From: Terana coerulea
Taxonomy: Eukaryota > Basidiomycota > Agaricomycetes > Polyporales > Phanerochaetaceae
Assembly: GCA_024811115.1 (NCBI GenBank)
Contig: JAKOGH010000645.1
Span: forward strand, 496,001 to 560,000
DNA length: 64,000 nt
Direction: 5' to 3'
Part shown: positions 10,700-22,405 of the stretch, one piece after another
How the letters are laid out: the number at the start of each line of letters is the position of its first letter
How positions within the stretch are numbered: the stretch's first letter is position 1
The notes under the pieces: generated by a model
The model's input: only the letters and a program-made list of their open reading frames with translations
Told to the model about the DNA's origin: nothing
Database searches by the model: none
Translations under genes and position numbers: made by a program

Positions 10700-13600
10700 T
10701 TACGATGACGTTTTTCTCCGCTTGCTCGTCCTGCCTTCCTCCCTATCAGCGTCTCTCTTTGTTTTCATCCCCGCCGCACGCATATACTCCTTTCGCTTCT
10801 CCTTCTCCTTCTCATCCTTCCGCGCCTCCTCCTTTTCGACCTTCTTCCGGTGCACGTCCTTCCGGTCATTCTGCTTCTCCTTCCGCCGCGCGACCTGGTC
10901 CTTGCGCAACGCGCGGATCTGCTGCAGCAGGGCCACCGCCTTCTTCTCCTCGGGCTCCATCACCACGGCGCGTTTCTGTAGGTACGTCTGCTTGCGCTGC
11001 GGCTTCATGATCTTCGGCTTCGAGGCATACGGGAGCGCTGCCTGAAGGTTCTTTGGGACCCTCAAGGGGTTGAAGCGCCGCGGCGCACGCTCGATAGGCT
11101 TGTACGTCGAGTTGACGTTCAGAGGAGTCTTCTGGCCTTCGTCTCGCCGAACTTGTCCCGTAAGACGCATACCAGTCCATCGGCCCTTGTCAGAGAGCAG
11201 CAGCGACGTAACGGGGTTGTAGAACTTGCGAGGCTGTATTGAATACCAAGCGCGCAAAAACACGATATCTGCGATCACTTTATCAGCGGGTACTTTCACG
11301 AGTTAGGCCTGCTGCATATACTCACCGCTCATCAGGATCTTGTCCTCAAACGTTGCACGGAAGACGCCGTCTGGCTTCGGGAGCGCTTTCTTGACCTGTC
11401 CCCGAATACCAGACACAGTCCGGATATTTGCGCCTTCAAACTTCGCGACCTCCAGCGCGCTGCTGAACATGTCCTTGATGAACGCCGTGTTCTTGAAGAT
11501 CTTGTACGGAACACCGGTGAGCTTGAGCTTCTTGACGATCTTCGTGGACCGGTCGATATCCAAGACTACACCGGTAGCAGACACTCGGAATCCCGAGACA
11601 TCGCCTGAAAGAGAGTTAAAAGCGCAGAAACCGGTGTTCGGGAGAGCGACAGGGCCGTAAAACGTTGCGTAGCAATGCATGTGTTCGGGGTGTACTTCAG
11701 CATGCGCATGCGGATGGAGTGGTCGTCGAGCGAATATATCGGAATACTTTGGAACCGCCTCCAGCCCAAGGAGAAAACCATAGGGTCATTGGTCTTGAGC
11801 GTCTTCGCATGCCACCGGTGCCTCTTGATACGGACCTGCAGGTAGCCGAAACGCTCTTCGGCGGGAAGAAGGCCACCTACGATGATAGGGTACGTGGGGT
11901 CGAAGTTTTCGATCATCTCGGCAGGCACATCCCTCAGTTCGATGCGCACGTACGCTCCAGGACGATAACCCTCGACGAGCGCCCGGGCCTCGGGGTCGAC
12001 GTTCTCGAACTCGGCACGGTTGAGCTGCAGCTGCCGGGCGATCTCCTCTTTCTTCTCGTCGTAGAAGTCCATCTTCGAGGCCTCGGGGTCGTCGTATTGC
12101 TCGTCGAACTTCCGCTTGAGGGCCTCCTTTTTCGCCGCCAGAGCTGCTGCACGCGCTGCTTCGGGATCCTGAACCGCATCAGCAGGCCCCTCGCCTTCGC
12201 CTTGAGCTTCTAGGTCGACGAAGTCTCCATCACCCTCGAGGTCCTCGTAACCCTCCTCTCCGCTTGCGTCCGCCGTCGCTGAACCGCCCGTGATGAATAA
12301 ATTCCTGATAGAGTCCAGTAGCTCCTCATCTTCCCACTCTTTCAACTCTTCAGGATTCATCCTTTCCTTGCTCATGTCGAGGTCCTCATCGGCACTAGCG
12401 TTGACGGTACCGCGAGTCTTGACGATGAAGAAGTCATCATTGGCGTCGTCGGGCTTGCCGCCCTGGGATGTGGATGTAGATGACTCGCCCTGAGCAATCT
12501 GTTCGGGTGTGAGGGAGGAGGAATAAATGAGCTTCATCCAGTCCTTTCGCTTTCTCCGTGAGTGCTGCTCGAATGCTCCTCGGGCTCTGTCACTGAGATT
12601 TGCCTTCCAACGCGGCACGTCCTCGTCCTCGTCATACCCCTCCGCACCAAGATCGTCGTCGGAGTGGACGTGAATATCCTCCTCGTCGCCAAAGCGGACA
12701 CGGGAGCCTGTTGGGCGCCGAGGTGGCGCGTCCTCGTCCTCGTCTTCGTGTCCGTCAAGGTCGCCCAGGTCTGAGTCACTGTCCGCGAAATCTACATCCC
12801 TCCCTTGCCGATCATGTCCGTTCGAGAAGCCTTTCACCGCACGGCGTACTTGTCGTGGAGCCGATCGACCCTGGTCATGGGTACCACCCTCCGCATCATC
12901 GTCCTCATCCTCATCCTCATCCTCATCTTCGAAGTCACCCTCGCTCAATTCCTCCTCCGAGCCCCACTCCTCGTTCTTCGCCCCATCCTCATCATCCTCG
13001 TCATCCCCACCCTCTTCACCTTCGTCTTCATCCTCGTCTTCGGAGGTGCCATGCAGTCTGCTTGGTCCTGGGTCGACAGCCAGGGGCCGTGACGAAGATC
13101 CGAAGAGCTTGATCTGGCTGCGCGCAACAGCGTCTTCGAGCGTACCGTCGACGTCCTGAAGGTCCATAACCATACGTTCTCCTTCGCCCTGCGGGACTGG
13201 ACGTACGCGGTCAATCATCTGGGAAGATTAGAGCCGTAGTCATTACGCACCTTCGTTGTTCCCTCGCGAAAAACTCCCCGGTACGTTGATGTAAACCGCA
13301 TCCTTGTCGTACATCACGCCACCAATGTCGCTCATCGGCGCGTGCACGAGCAGCTTTCGCTTCTCGCTCAACTTCCTCCTCTTCTCGCTTTCGGCGTCTG
13401 GTAAAGGGCAAGGGTCTCCCAGCTTCGTGATGCTCTTCACTTCCAGATCACCAACTCCAGGGATGTGCACCTTCGACCCCATGCGCATATTCGTGCCGCG
13501 CAGGTAGCCATAGACCGTCACAGCGCGGTCGCATTTACCATCAGAGAGACGGACCTCTTCGCGCGGAGTGAGGTCCTCGATGCGGTCGGCGAGCATGTAA

Positions 13601-14442
13601 GGATGGGAGTTACGGAAAACAAGGGGTCGGAACTTCATGACGCTGATGAATCGCGAGAGGTTGAGTATCTCGGTGTCGGGATATCGACCGTTGAGAACAC
13701 CGGAAAGGTAGAAGAGTTTGGCACCTTGATATATCTCCGTCCAGAATCGCTTCTTGAGAGCCTTCTTGGTGTCCTTAAGGGTCGCAGCCTTTTTGATGAG
13801 GTCAAGGTGGGTGAGGATACCAATGACTTTCGGGAACCCGTGAGCCTGAAGGACGTTCAAGAACTCAAACGTTTCCTGCATAGCTGTCAGTGATATAAAG
13901 GTATGAACGAAACAAGTAGACGCACCATCTCAAACCCATAAGAGCCGTCTATCATGAGGAGCACCAAGTCTGCGACTTTCGCGACATCCACCATGGAGTT
14001 CAAGTCATTGTTGCACTCAATAAAAGTTATCCTCTTCTTCTTCCCGCTAACCACAGTGACGGGTCCTTGGACATGGTTAAGTGTCTGCTTCGTATAACGC
14101 CGGACCAAACTCTTCACCAGAGTTGTTTTCCCGACCCCGGGCGGACCGACGATAGCTACGACAACCGGAGGTGGTTCATCGTCAGGAGTTCGGTTGACCA
14201 GAGGTACGTGCAAGCGTGTCTGATCTCTCTCCGCGTTCCGACGGCCCTGCTTTTCTGCTCTGCGACCTGACCGGGGGGCGAAGGCCTGGAAAGCTATGTC
14301 GAGAGTTGTGTTGAGCTCACATGGGCTGACTACGCACCTTTTCGTTGAAGCCATGCTGCTTTTCCTTCCCCTTCCCCTTCTTCTTCTCTGCCTTGGTACC
14401 AGACTGTGCTGGCCTGTGGGCCTTGTGCTGCTTGTCGTCCAT
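10700..14442 (-). CDS. bms1: Ribosome biogenesis GTPase BMS1
   Basis: Nucleolar GTPase of the small-subunit processome, needed for early 18S rRNA processing. The start (14440-14442) gives [15 protein letters not shown] followed by a Lys-rich stretch and HGFNEK, as in the family. Introns 14286-14337, 13876-13925 and 13197-13250 are clear. The GTPase domain shows P-loop [18 protein letters not shown] and the [19 protein letters not shown] and LTHLDL blocks. The AARP2CN-like region follows ([17 protein letters not shown]), then [16 protein letters not shown], a long Asp/Glu-rich segment, and a C-terminal part containing [15 protein letters not shown] and the [21 protein letters not shown] block split over introns near 11200-11330. 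The Lys/Arg-rich tail ends at the stop 10700-10702. At 11687-11690, a four-C run on the coding strand, one base is missing between KYTP and the conserved [12 protein letters not shown]. Confidence 0.96.
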
Positions 14443-14727
14443 CGTCCAGCGAGGCTTGGGGTAGAGGATGTGCGGTCTCGGCGCTTCCCAACTTTTTGAT
14501 CATGGCTGGATCGAACGCGAGATCTCAGATTTGCCACGCGAAGTGCCCTCACGTGAGCAACGACGCGCTAATTAACACGACGCGACGCGAATATCCCGAA
14601 GCACATTCTAGTGTATTTATGCCAAGTATTAAGTTTGCTGTAGCGGAGGAGCTTTCGCGTATTAGTGAGCACAGAGATAACTATGGTAGAGTTTTGGAGC
14701 AACATCGAAAAAGCAAAGGCAACTCCT

Positions 14728-15605
14728 TCATTCCGCACAGGTCCTTTGCTTCTTCAAGGAACCACCATCTCCTATCCTCTCGTCTTCATCATATTCCTCC
14801 GCTTTCCTTTTAACCGCTTGAGGCTCTTGCGCTTCAGTGGACTTCTGCCTCAATTCCTGCTCCTCAGATTTTTCCAACTCCGTCTCGCTCTCCAAATCCT
14901 GCTGCGTGTCATCTCCATGAACAATATTAATGCGGAGCCTTGTCTTTTCACCCTCCGAGAGTCCTAAAATTTCTCCTTTTTGGCTTCTTCTGGGTTCCCG
15001 GCCTTCCTTGTATCGCATTCCAATGACATCAAAATGAGTGTGGTAGTCTGACCCCCATGTAACACGTAAGAAAGGATACCCGCGATCGTCCTTGACGTCC
15101 ATGACTGTGATAGTGAACGGCTTCTCGGAATCGTTAAATGTGTCGTCCCATTCCCACTTGGAGTTTATCTTGGCGATGTTAAAGGTTGTTCGCCTAGAAG
15201 AGCTATTCTCGATAAGACCTTCGAATTCGGTTGATGCGGAATTGAAGTCAATCGAGCCATACATCGTTGCAAGTGTTGCCGAAGCTTTGGACTTTTTGAG
15301 TGTAAGCCCGCCATGGGCGATGTGGTTTTCGTCGTCCGGGTCTTCGAAGTCCGATTCGTAGCGTTCTTCGTAATCGCTGTTGTCCACCACCCACGCATAA
15401 TAGCCACAAAGCGTACGCAGCGAGTGCGATTTCTCCTGGGTAAGAGACTGTCACCATAAATTGAGTACGTGTATCCGGGATTCCTTTGTAGCGGGTGGCT
15501 GCTCACCTTTTCGGTAGAGACAAGCTGGTCATTTTCTGGCTCTGTGCCTGCCTCTTTTGCCACCTTTGCGGCTTTGGTTCCTTCAGAGCTTACCTGCCTT
15601 GCCAT
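14728..15605 (-). CDS. Uncharacterised acidic, probably nuclear protein
   Basis: Two exons, 15507-15605 and 14728-15447, joined by a 59 nt GT-AG intron, give about 270 residues from MARQVSSEGTKAAK. Visible features are an acidic stretch (DYEERYESDFEDPDDE), a central beta-rich block (FTITVMDVKDDRGYPFLRV, then HFDVIGMRYKEG), a Glu/Gln-rich helical segment and a C-terminal bipartite-type basic signal (KRKAEEYDEDE, then SLKKQR). I do not recognise the family. The tail suggests nuclear import, by inference. It diverges from the amidase gene across about 530 bp and lies 285 bp upstream of the BMS1 start on the same strand. Confidence 0.7.
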
Positions 15606-16135
15606 GATTGAATCGAGCAGAAGGCTTGTGCGTAAGGCGATGGGATGAGCGACTTCTCGCTGGCAGGATGGTGGGCGGAAACACGAACTGCAACACCCCC
15701 TTCAGATGAAACATGTACACACTCACTGGCAGGCGGGCGGGGCGCTAATACATATGTGAACTTCGTGCGCCGTGCCGGTTCAAATTCAACTGATGCCTCC
15801 GCCGTCGAGCGCTTGACGCTGCCCCATTGCTTCCTTCCCGCCATACCGCACTGTAATAATCATCGGCACCGCGGTACGGCCCGGGTCTAACCAGAAACTC
15901 AACGACCGCCGTGGCATGAACATATCGCACGCTCCTGATCTCGGGGTGCAGTTTGTCGGAGTCAGCGGCACCCAACCTGTATGCGGACAGCGACGTCACT
16001 GGAATAAATATTGCACCAGCTACCATCATTCTATCGATCTCGCAACGTCTAAGAGCTCGTCCGTTTCTCAGAGCTCATCTCATCACAGGCACTCGCTTGC
16101 AAGCGACAGCCGCCGCGACTTGCTTGCCTCACAGA
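15606..16135. promoter_or_regulatory. Divergent promoter region
   Basis: A 530 bp space between two outward-reading starts (acidic protein on -, amidase on +), so it should hold both promoters. Short open frames on both strands lack any family signal. A GGTTCAAATTC string near 15777 resembles a pol III B box but has no tRNA fold around it. Confidence 0.5.
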
Positions 16136-17360
16136 ATGGCTCTCAGAGTCGCTGTCGTGCAGTTCGCCCCGGAGGTATGCGAACAACTCTGGCCCTAGGT
16201 CAGCCACATCGCCTGTACTGATTTCTGTACTGCTGTAGATCGGAGAAGTACAGCGAAATATTGAGAAAGCTTCCAAGCTTCTCCATGAGTGCGTACCATG
16301 GCCGTGTCTTATGTCCCTAAGTAACCTGAATCAAGGCCTATCTGCGCAGATTGAAACCCAACTCAGTAGACCTTGTGTGTCTTCCTGAGATGATATTCAG
16401 TGGTCAGTTGGCTGCTGAATCAACCGTTTACGTTACTAAATAGTGCACATCTACACAGGATACGTGTTTCCTGACGCCGACTCCATCACTCCATATTTGG
16501 AGCGTCCTGGTACGGGTCCGACCTCCAGGTTCTGCGCTGAACTCGCACAGCGGTTACGCTGCCATGTGATGGCGGGGTACCCAGAAGCCTTGGCGCCAAA
16601 TGAGCCCAGAGGTACAATCACCATGGGTGAATATGAACACGAAGAGGTTGGCGCAAACAGCTCGGTGCTGTATAGTCCTGACGGGACGCTGCTGCGGAAC
16701 TACCGCAAGACCAATTTGTTCGACACGGATAAAACATGGGCTAAGGCGGGTAAGTCATCCCAGACACCTAATAACCAGTGTACGAGCCCCAAATATTTCC
16801 AGGCACAGGCTTCGCGACCTACCAACTTCCGCATCCGATAGATACCATGGCGCACGGCATTTGTATGGACCTAAACGTGCAGCCGGGGCGAATTTGGACG
16901 CTTGTCGATGGGCCCTACGAAGTTGCTCAACACTGCATGGACAAAAAAGCCGACGTCTTGGTGCTTCTAAATGCCTGGCTGGACTCGGGCGACGAGCCAG
17001 AGGGGGACAAGGACTGGACGGCGCTGAATTATTGGGCTGCCAGGCTTCGCCCGCTGTGGGCACGGGCTGAGAATGCGGAAAGCAGCGAAGAGGAGGATTC
17101 AGATGACAGCGCCTCGGACAAGATGGTGCCCTACAAGGAGACAATAGTGGTTGTTTGCAATCGTTGCGGGCAGGAGAATGGTACGTCAGCACCCTTGAAT
17201 ATATGCCACGCATAACCGAGGAATTAACATGAAACCCATGTAAGGCAAGACCTTTGCGGGATCATCCGCAGTACTTTCATTGCGTAGAGGGTCCGGGAGA
17301 CCTAGACTTTTGCATGCTATGACCCGGACCTTTGAGGGCGTAGAGGTTTGGACTGTATGA
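16136..17360 (+). CDS. nta1: Protein N-terminal amidase (nitrilase superfamily, NTA1 type)
   Basis: Deamidates N-terminal Asn/Gln to Asp/Glu in the Arg/N-degron pathway. Six exons fit well: 16136-16174, 16239-16288, 16350-16402, 16459-16749, 16803-17180 and 17245-17360. The product starts MALRVAVVQFAPEIGEVQRN. The nitrilase Glu-Lys-Cys triad is visible: E in CLPEMIFSGY, K in LLRNYRKTNLF and C in GICMDLN. The exon-4 block VMAGYPEA is also typical. The product is about 300 residues, shorter than yeast Nta1, and ends with a conserved-looking KTFAGSSAVLSL and VEVWTV. No frame break. An acidic insert (SSEEEDSDDSASD) lies before the last exon. A generic nitrilase is the only real alternative. Confidence 0.9.
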
Positions 17361-17921
17361 TTTTTGACGTTGATGACGGCTTGTATTTTATTTGCACCTG
17401 TTAGGATCGGAAGCTGTCGCCTTCCTTTCACGGCAGTATGTATATAGAATAGTGTGCCAAACCATCACAAATGGTAATTGATTCTTTGCTACATGAGATT
17501 AGCAAGATCTACTGCAAGGTAATGTGTCGTTCATGTTCGTGCATTGCGTATGCTGAGCAATAATGTTACGTGCTATGAGAGGGAATCGCGATATTGACAC
17601 AGAGGAAGACAGACGATGCAAAGCGAAAGGGAAGAAGGGAAAATGCACAGATCATACACACACTTACGAGAACCTACTATTTACGGTCCAGCACAAGGAA
17701 GGTACTGGAAACTGACAAGGATAATAAGTGGCACAAGAAGCCCAAAGGTAGAAATTGGATAGTCCAGGAGAAAATCGAGTCATACGGGCCGGCATGGTTG
17801 ATGCTTTTGTTGCCATGTCATACGAATATAGAGAGCCTTATGGGAAGTCCCTCAGCCAATTTCCATAGAAGATAAAGTGCACCACGCACGTCATAGGTTT
17901 GCTGGAGGGCACACGAAGGTG
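17361..17921. other. Convergent intergenic region
   Basis: Between the amidase stop and the stop of the Ser/Arg-rich gene. A-rich and pyrimidine-poor in part (17590-17720). No conserved frame, RNA or repeat recognised. Confidence 0.4.
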
Positions 17922-20900
17922 CTAACGGTCGACCTGGGCAAAGATCTCCGTAATGGTCTTCCTTCGTTCTCTCCGGGTCGACGTGAGAGTCGAAACTTGG
18001 CTGCGCAACGACGAAACGTCCGCCCGTGGCCCATCGAGCGACGTTCTGCCCCTGACACCGACGGTGCGAGGACGCTCCGTTTCGGAGCCGGACATCGGTG
18101 ACCTGAGTGACGCGACACTCGGGCTTTCTCGTATTGAGCCTGTACGAGACCGATAGCCTTGAGGATCGTGCTGCTGCTGTAGGCTGCTCAGCGTCGATGA
18201 GGAGCCAGCAGAAGGTCGAGAGAACGTTACCCCATTCACCGAGTTAGTCGAGTTCGACCTACTGACCGACGGCGCGACGTCCCCAGAATCGGAGTTGGAC
18301 ACGGTTGTTGGCGTGACGGCGGTCGTAGGGTTGGCTGGCCTAAGAACCCGAGGCAGAGAAGGTTCTGCCTTGACAGTAATGTTGGAGTTACTCGACACCT
18401 TGCGACGGGTCTTATCCAGCGATGAGGTCGTAGCACTCCGATTAAGTAAGGACTCGGAGGGGAGAGTCGACAGCGATGGTGGAATGGCGATAGGCGGCAG
18501 CGCTCTGAGTCGGTCTGCGTAAGCTTGCCGGGATCCAGGAGTGGGGAAGGCTCATAAGAGGAAAGGGTCTGCTGGGAATCAAAACTTGACAGAGGAGGTG
18601 CAGTCCTAATTGGGTCCGAGGGAATGCGCTGATCGCGTGGCGTATATAACCGTCGTGAAGTGGCAGAGGAGACGGCGCTCGGCATGTGACGAGGAGCAGG
18701 AGGAGTTTGTTCCACTGCGCCGTCATTCGGACTTCTGTCGTCGTTACTCGAGGCAACAGATGCACGCCCCTGGAGTAGAGACGTAGATGAACGACTGCTA
18801 GCGCCATTGCTGTTGCGATCGCCGTTAGATAGCCTCCCGGATAGCAGACCAGAGTCGCGAGGATCCCAGCTCCGCCTATTGGTCTCTCGGCTTTGACGTC
18901 CATCGGAGCTCCTCCTGTCGCTCATTGCGGACGTGTTGTCCCCAGTTAACCGCCGGCCGATGTCTTCGTCCATGCTGATAGAACTTCGATGGTGAGTGGG
19001 ATTGGATGTATCCCGTATGATCCTACCAACGCCGAGTAGAAACTGCGTCATGGTCCGCACAACCTCGTCGCTAACCCGTAGATGTTCACGATGGTCTGCG
19101 CCTATGTGAGACCACAGCTCTGCTACCTCCTGCGACTCTGCCGTACTGTCTGCAACCTCAGCTTCAATCTGCGCTTGCAGAGACTTGCTTGTGGATGCTC
19201 GTAGTGAGTTGTTCAAGCGATCGAGGCTATGAACAAGTTGCTGGGAGCTTTGGAAGACCTCGGGAATAGTGGTAGTAGTAGTTTGGCCCATAGGCGGCAG
19301 CCGCGATAGTTGGGACTCGAACATGCTGAGTGCGTCAAGCATCAATCGACGGTGTTCCACATGGCTCTCCCTCACTACTCCAGAGGCGGCCGTAGACGGC
19401 CTCGAAGAAGCCACCGAGTCTTCTCCAAACGCTGTAGATGAAGAGAGCTCCCGTTGAATGGAATATGTAGGCTGGTGGCGGTACCGCGATCCAGCAGGTG
19501 TCGACCTTGGTGGAGCGTTCGCAGGGCTGTCATGATGTAGAGCTGCCATAGAAGTCCCAGGTCGAAAACTCGACGCTAGTGTGCGCTCAGAAGCTCTCTG
19601 AGCTTCGGAAACCGGCTGATTCGGTGTGTGTCGTAGCGCTGTTGAGTCGCCTACACGACTGCGCGGCGCATCTTGCATAGGTGAATCCCATTCGCTACCG
19701 CCGAAGATGATCGAGTTGGCCCCAGTAGAGCGAGTTCGTCTTGCAGAAACGGCACTGACAGCCGGACCATGCCCGTTCACGAAAGGGTCGTCGGGAGAAG
19801 TGACGTTATCCCGCCTTCTAGTGATGCCTGCAGCGCGCAAGCCTTCACCCAAGAGGGACCTCCCAGGACTCAGCGGTCCATCTGATGCACCTCGTCCAGC
19901 TTGTCTTCTACCACTCGGACTGCCGTAAGTAGCTTGGCTAGTCGAAGCTCGACTTGGCGTCGCTGGACGTTCCTCTAAGTCTTCCTGGCCCGCCGGTGCC
20001 GACAAGTCTTCTGACATCCACCTTGTCTGGTGTTTGCGGGTTAATTCGCGTACAGTGGACGTTCTGGGGGTACTGCATGTCGCCGCGGAGAATAGTGTCC
20101 GTTTGCACCAGGCAAGGGTAGACTAAGCTGAGAGCTTGATGCCCGCTCTGAAGGCGATGGCGAACGACGATGCCTTGCAGCATTTCGGTCACGCCGTGGT
20201 GTATACGGTACATTCTGTGTGGATCCCCGGGACTGACGAATGTCAGAAAGATTAGCGTAGATATAAGACTAAGCAGTGCGACTTACGTCTTCATCTTTGC
20301 CATTTGTTTCGAGAAATTCCCGAGGTAATGGATTTCTGCTCAACCCCCTCCTACTGACACTTCCCGCTGTCCCACTACCTCCAGGACTCCTACTACGACG
20401 TGCCGACGCAACAGCGGCCAACGCTGCGCTCATGATGTCATCCCCACCGTCTTCAACGACAACACGGTCTCTGTCTGGCACAGCAGCTATTGAAGCCCGT
20501 TTGCGAGGCGTGCGCACCTGGGATGGTCCAGCAGAAGGTGGAGGGGAAGAGGTCCTATCATGGAGCCTACGAGAAGCCTGCGGCATATTGGGAGAACTCG
20601 GAGCTGAGATGCGTCTCTGTCTTGATTCCCTACCTCCAATAAAGGGAAGGATGACCTCGGAATTCTGAGATGTAGGGGTAATCGACATGCTGTCCGAGGA
20701 AGAATGCTGGTGCGAATATGGATGAGAGCGTATGCTTTCGCGTTCAGTTTCAGAGCCAGAGTTGCCTGTATTGCTAGAAAGCAGACGGGAGCGTGCAAGA
20801 GCAGCGGAATCTGTGGGTACAGTCGAGACATTGCGCGAAGATGACGGTGGTCTGGATGAGAAGCGAGGAGTGGGTGACGAGTTGCTGGAGGAGCCAGTCG

Positions 20901-21549
20901 AAGACTGGCCTGCTTTGGGAGGAACAGGAGAGCTATGGCGAGACCTGGAAGTCAACTTGTCTAATACCTGGAGTAGCCATGTTACATGTTATAGTGTATC
21001 AGAGCGTTCTTGACGTTAGCATACATGAAGGGAAACTGAAGCGTGTGCGGCGTACCAAGCGATTGCGTTCAGCAAGGCTTTTCACTCGCTGCATAGCAGA
21101 AGCATGGTCGCTCGGTGCTATATTCGTAGACCGCCTGCGGTGCAAATCTAGCCGTGCGGTGGAATCCTCATCGTTTTCGTTATCATTCGGGTCGTCGTCT
21201 TCGTCGGAGAGAACAGAATTGCTTGCGCTTTGTATGTCAGAATAGGATTTATTGCGGCTCGAGTTGTACATCTCTGAGACGGAGTACGGCCGATAGGAGG
21301 GCCGTCTGCGTAGACTGCCACCGTTGGTGGAATCGTCGCCGTTGCTTCCGCTTCCACTGCCGGTCGAATTTGTTGCAGGCGGTGATGGCAGACCAGACCC
21401 AGACAAGTCGGGAGAGCCTTCAGGGCTAGGGGGTTCCGGTAAGTTGGGAAGATCGGGGGAGTTGAGATGGAAGAGGAGGAGCCAAGCGAGCCTATGAAAA
21501 TGGCAGACAAAGGTCGTTGCTTGCGCGCGACTGGTGGGCGGGAGGTCAT
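17922..21549 (-). CDS. Large Ser/Arg-rich low-complexity protein with a central helical domain
   Basis: Assembled from open segments on one strand: start MTSRPPVARKQRPLSAIF (ATG 21547-21549), then LPEPPSPEGSPDLSGSG, a Ser/Asn/Gly-rich part, and an intron at about 20962-21056 joining LAERNRL to VLDKLTSRSRHSS. A second intron lies at about 20248-20284, then RSPSPSERASSSQ, ELTRKHQTRW and MSEDLSAP. A predicted helical region of about 110 residues follows (HRRLMLDALSMFESQLSRLP to FLLGVGRIIRD), then more Ser-rich sequence and a basic C terminus ending KTITEIFAQVDR. The frame moves by one base near 21446, 20048 and 18523-18533, each time between segments of the same composition, so indels are likely. 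The family is not recognised; the composition suggests a phosphorylated scaffold protein. Confidence 0.7.
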
Positions 21550-22405
21550 CGGGCGAATGGGCAAGTCATCAAGGAGAGTGACGGCGGGTTTTGAGGAGAC
21601 AAGTATGGCGACGGCACCGCCGTCAACGGCGAATACGAGGCTAAACGAGGGCGGGTGAAGGAAGTATGAAGGCAAGCAACGGGGACCGGCGCGAGACAGG
21701 CGTGGACAAGCATAGGGCGTGAAGACGCCGGGTCTGGTTTCACTTCAACCGCCACCATGTCCGCTGCGGAATATACACAACCCATCTCCTGGATCGACGT
21801 ACACTCATGTCTTCGGTGCACTACTCGGTAAAATGTGTTATATATGCGTACGTAGGAAGAAGCTGGAAGGTAAACACAACAAGGTCAGTCGCTTCGCTGT
21901 CCCGCTTTGATTCATGCCCATTCTGTTTGCTTAGGTCAAGACAGGGGACAATCAAGTAAACCACCTAGGATGTTTCACTATACATGCTAGAACTTACATG
22001 AGCGACATGATCTATCTGTACACAAAACACCTGCGTGCAGCCTGCAGCCAGTTCGCACCTTGTCCGCTTTGTGCGAAGTCCACCTTGGATGCGAACTCAG
22101 GCCCACAGTCAAATTTCAGTCGAACCGTTGGGAGCGGGTCTCTTGCTTCCATGGATCCTGTGTTTGGCTGCTTGCCTCTATCTTCGCGGGTAGAAGCACA
22201 GGAAGGCGATATCAACGATGTCGAGTGGTTTTTGACTGGCTTCACGTGGGACTCCTGCCGCCGCAAGGCTAGTGCCGGAATCTGGGGTAGTATATGAAGC
22301 TCACATTATTTGCGCTATGCTAGATGGATGTACAGTACACTACGCTACTTTATTCTCTATTCAGGTTAATGGGTTTACAGTACGTTGTGCTACATCAATT
22401 ATTAT
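21550..22405. other. Intergenic region
   Basis: Promoter of the Ser/Arg-rich gene plus the 3' flank of the sterol glucosyltransferase. Open frames here (for example 22012-22266) show no family signal. Confidence 0.4.

Noticed and set aside
12600..13112. Long plus-strand frames opposite the acidic part of BMS1
   Set aside because: Antisense shadow of the Asp/Glu codon repeats, giving artificial Leu/Ile/Val/Pro-rich frames.
15770..15795. B-box-like GGTTCAAATTC
   Set aside because: No A box or cloverleaf fold upstream; chance match in a divergent promoter.
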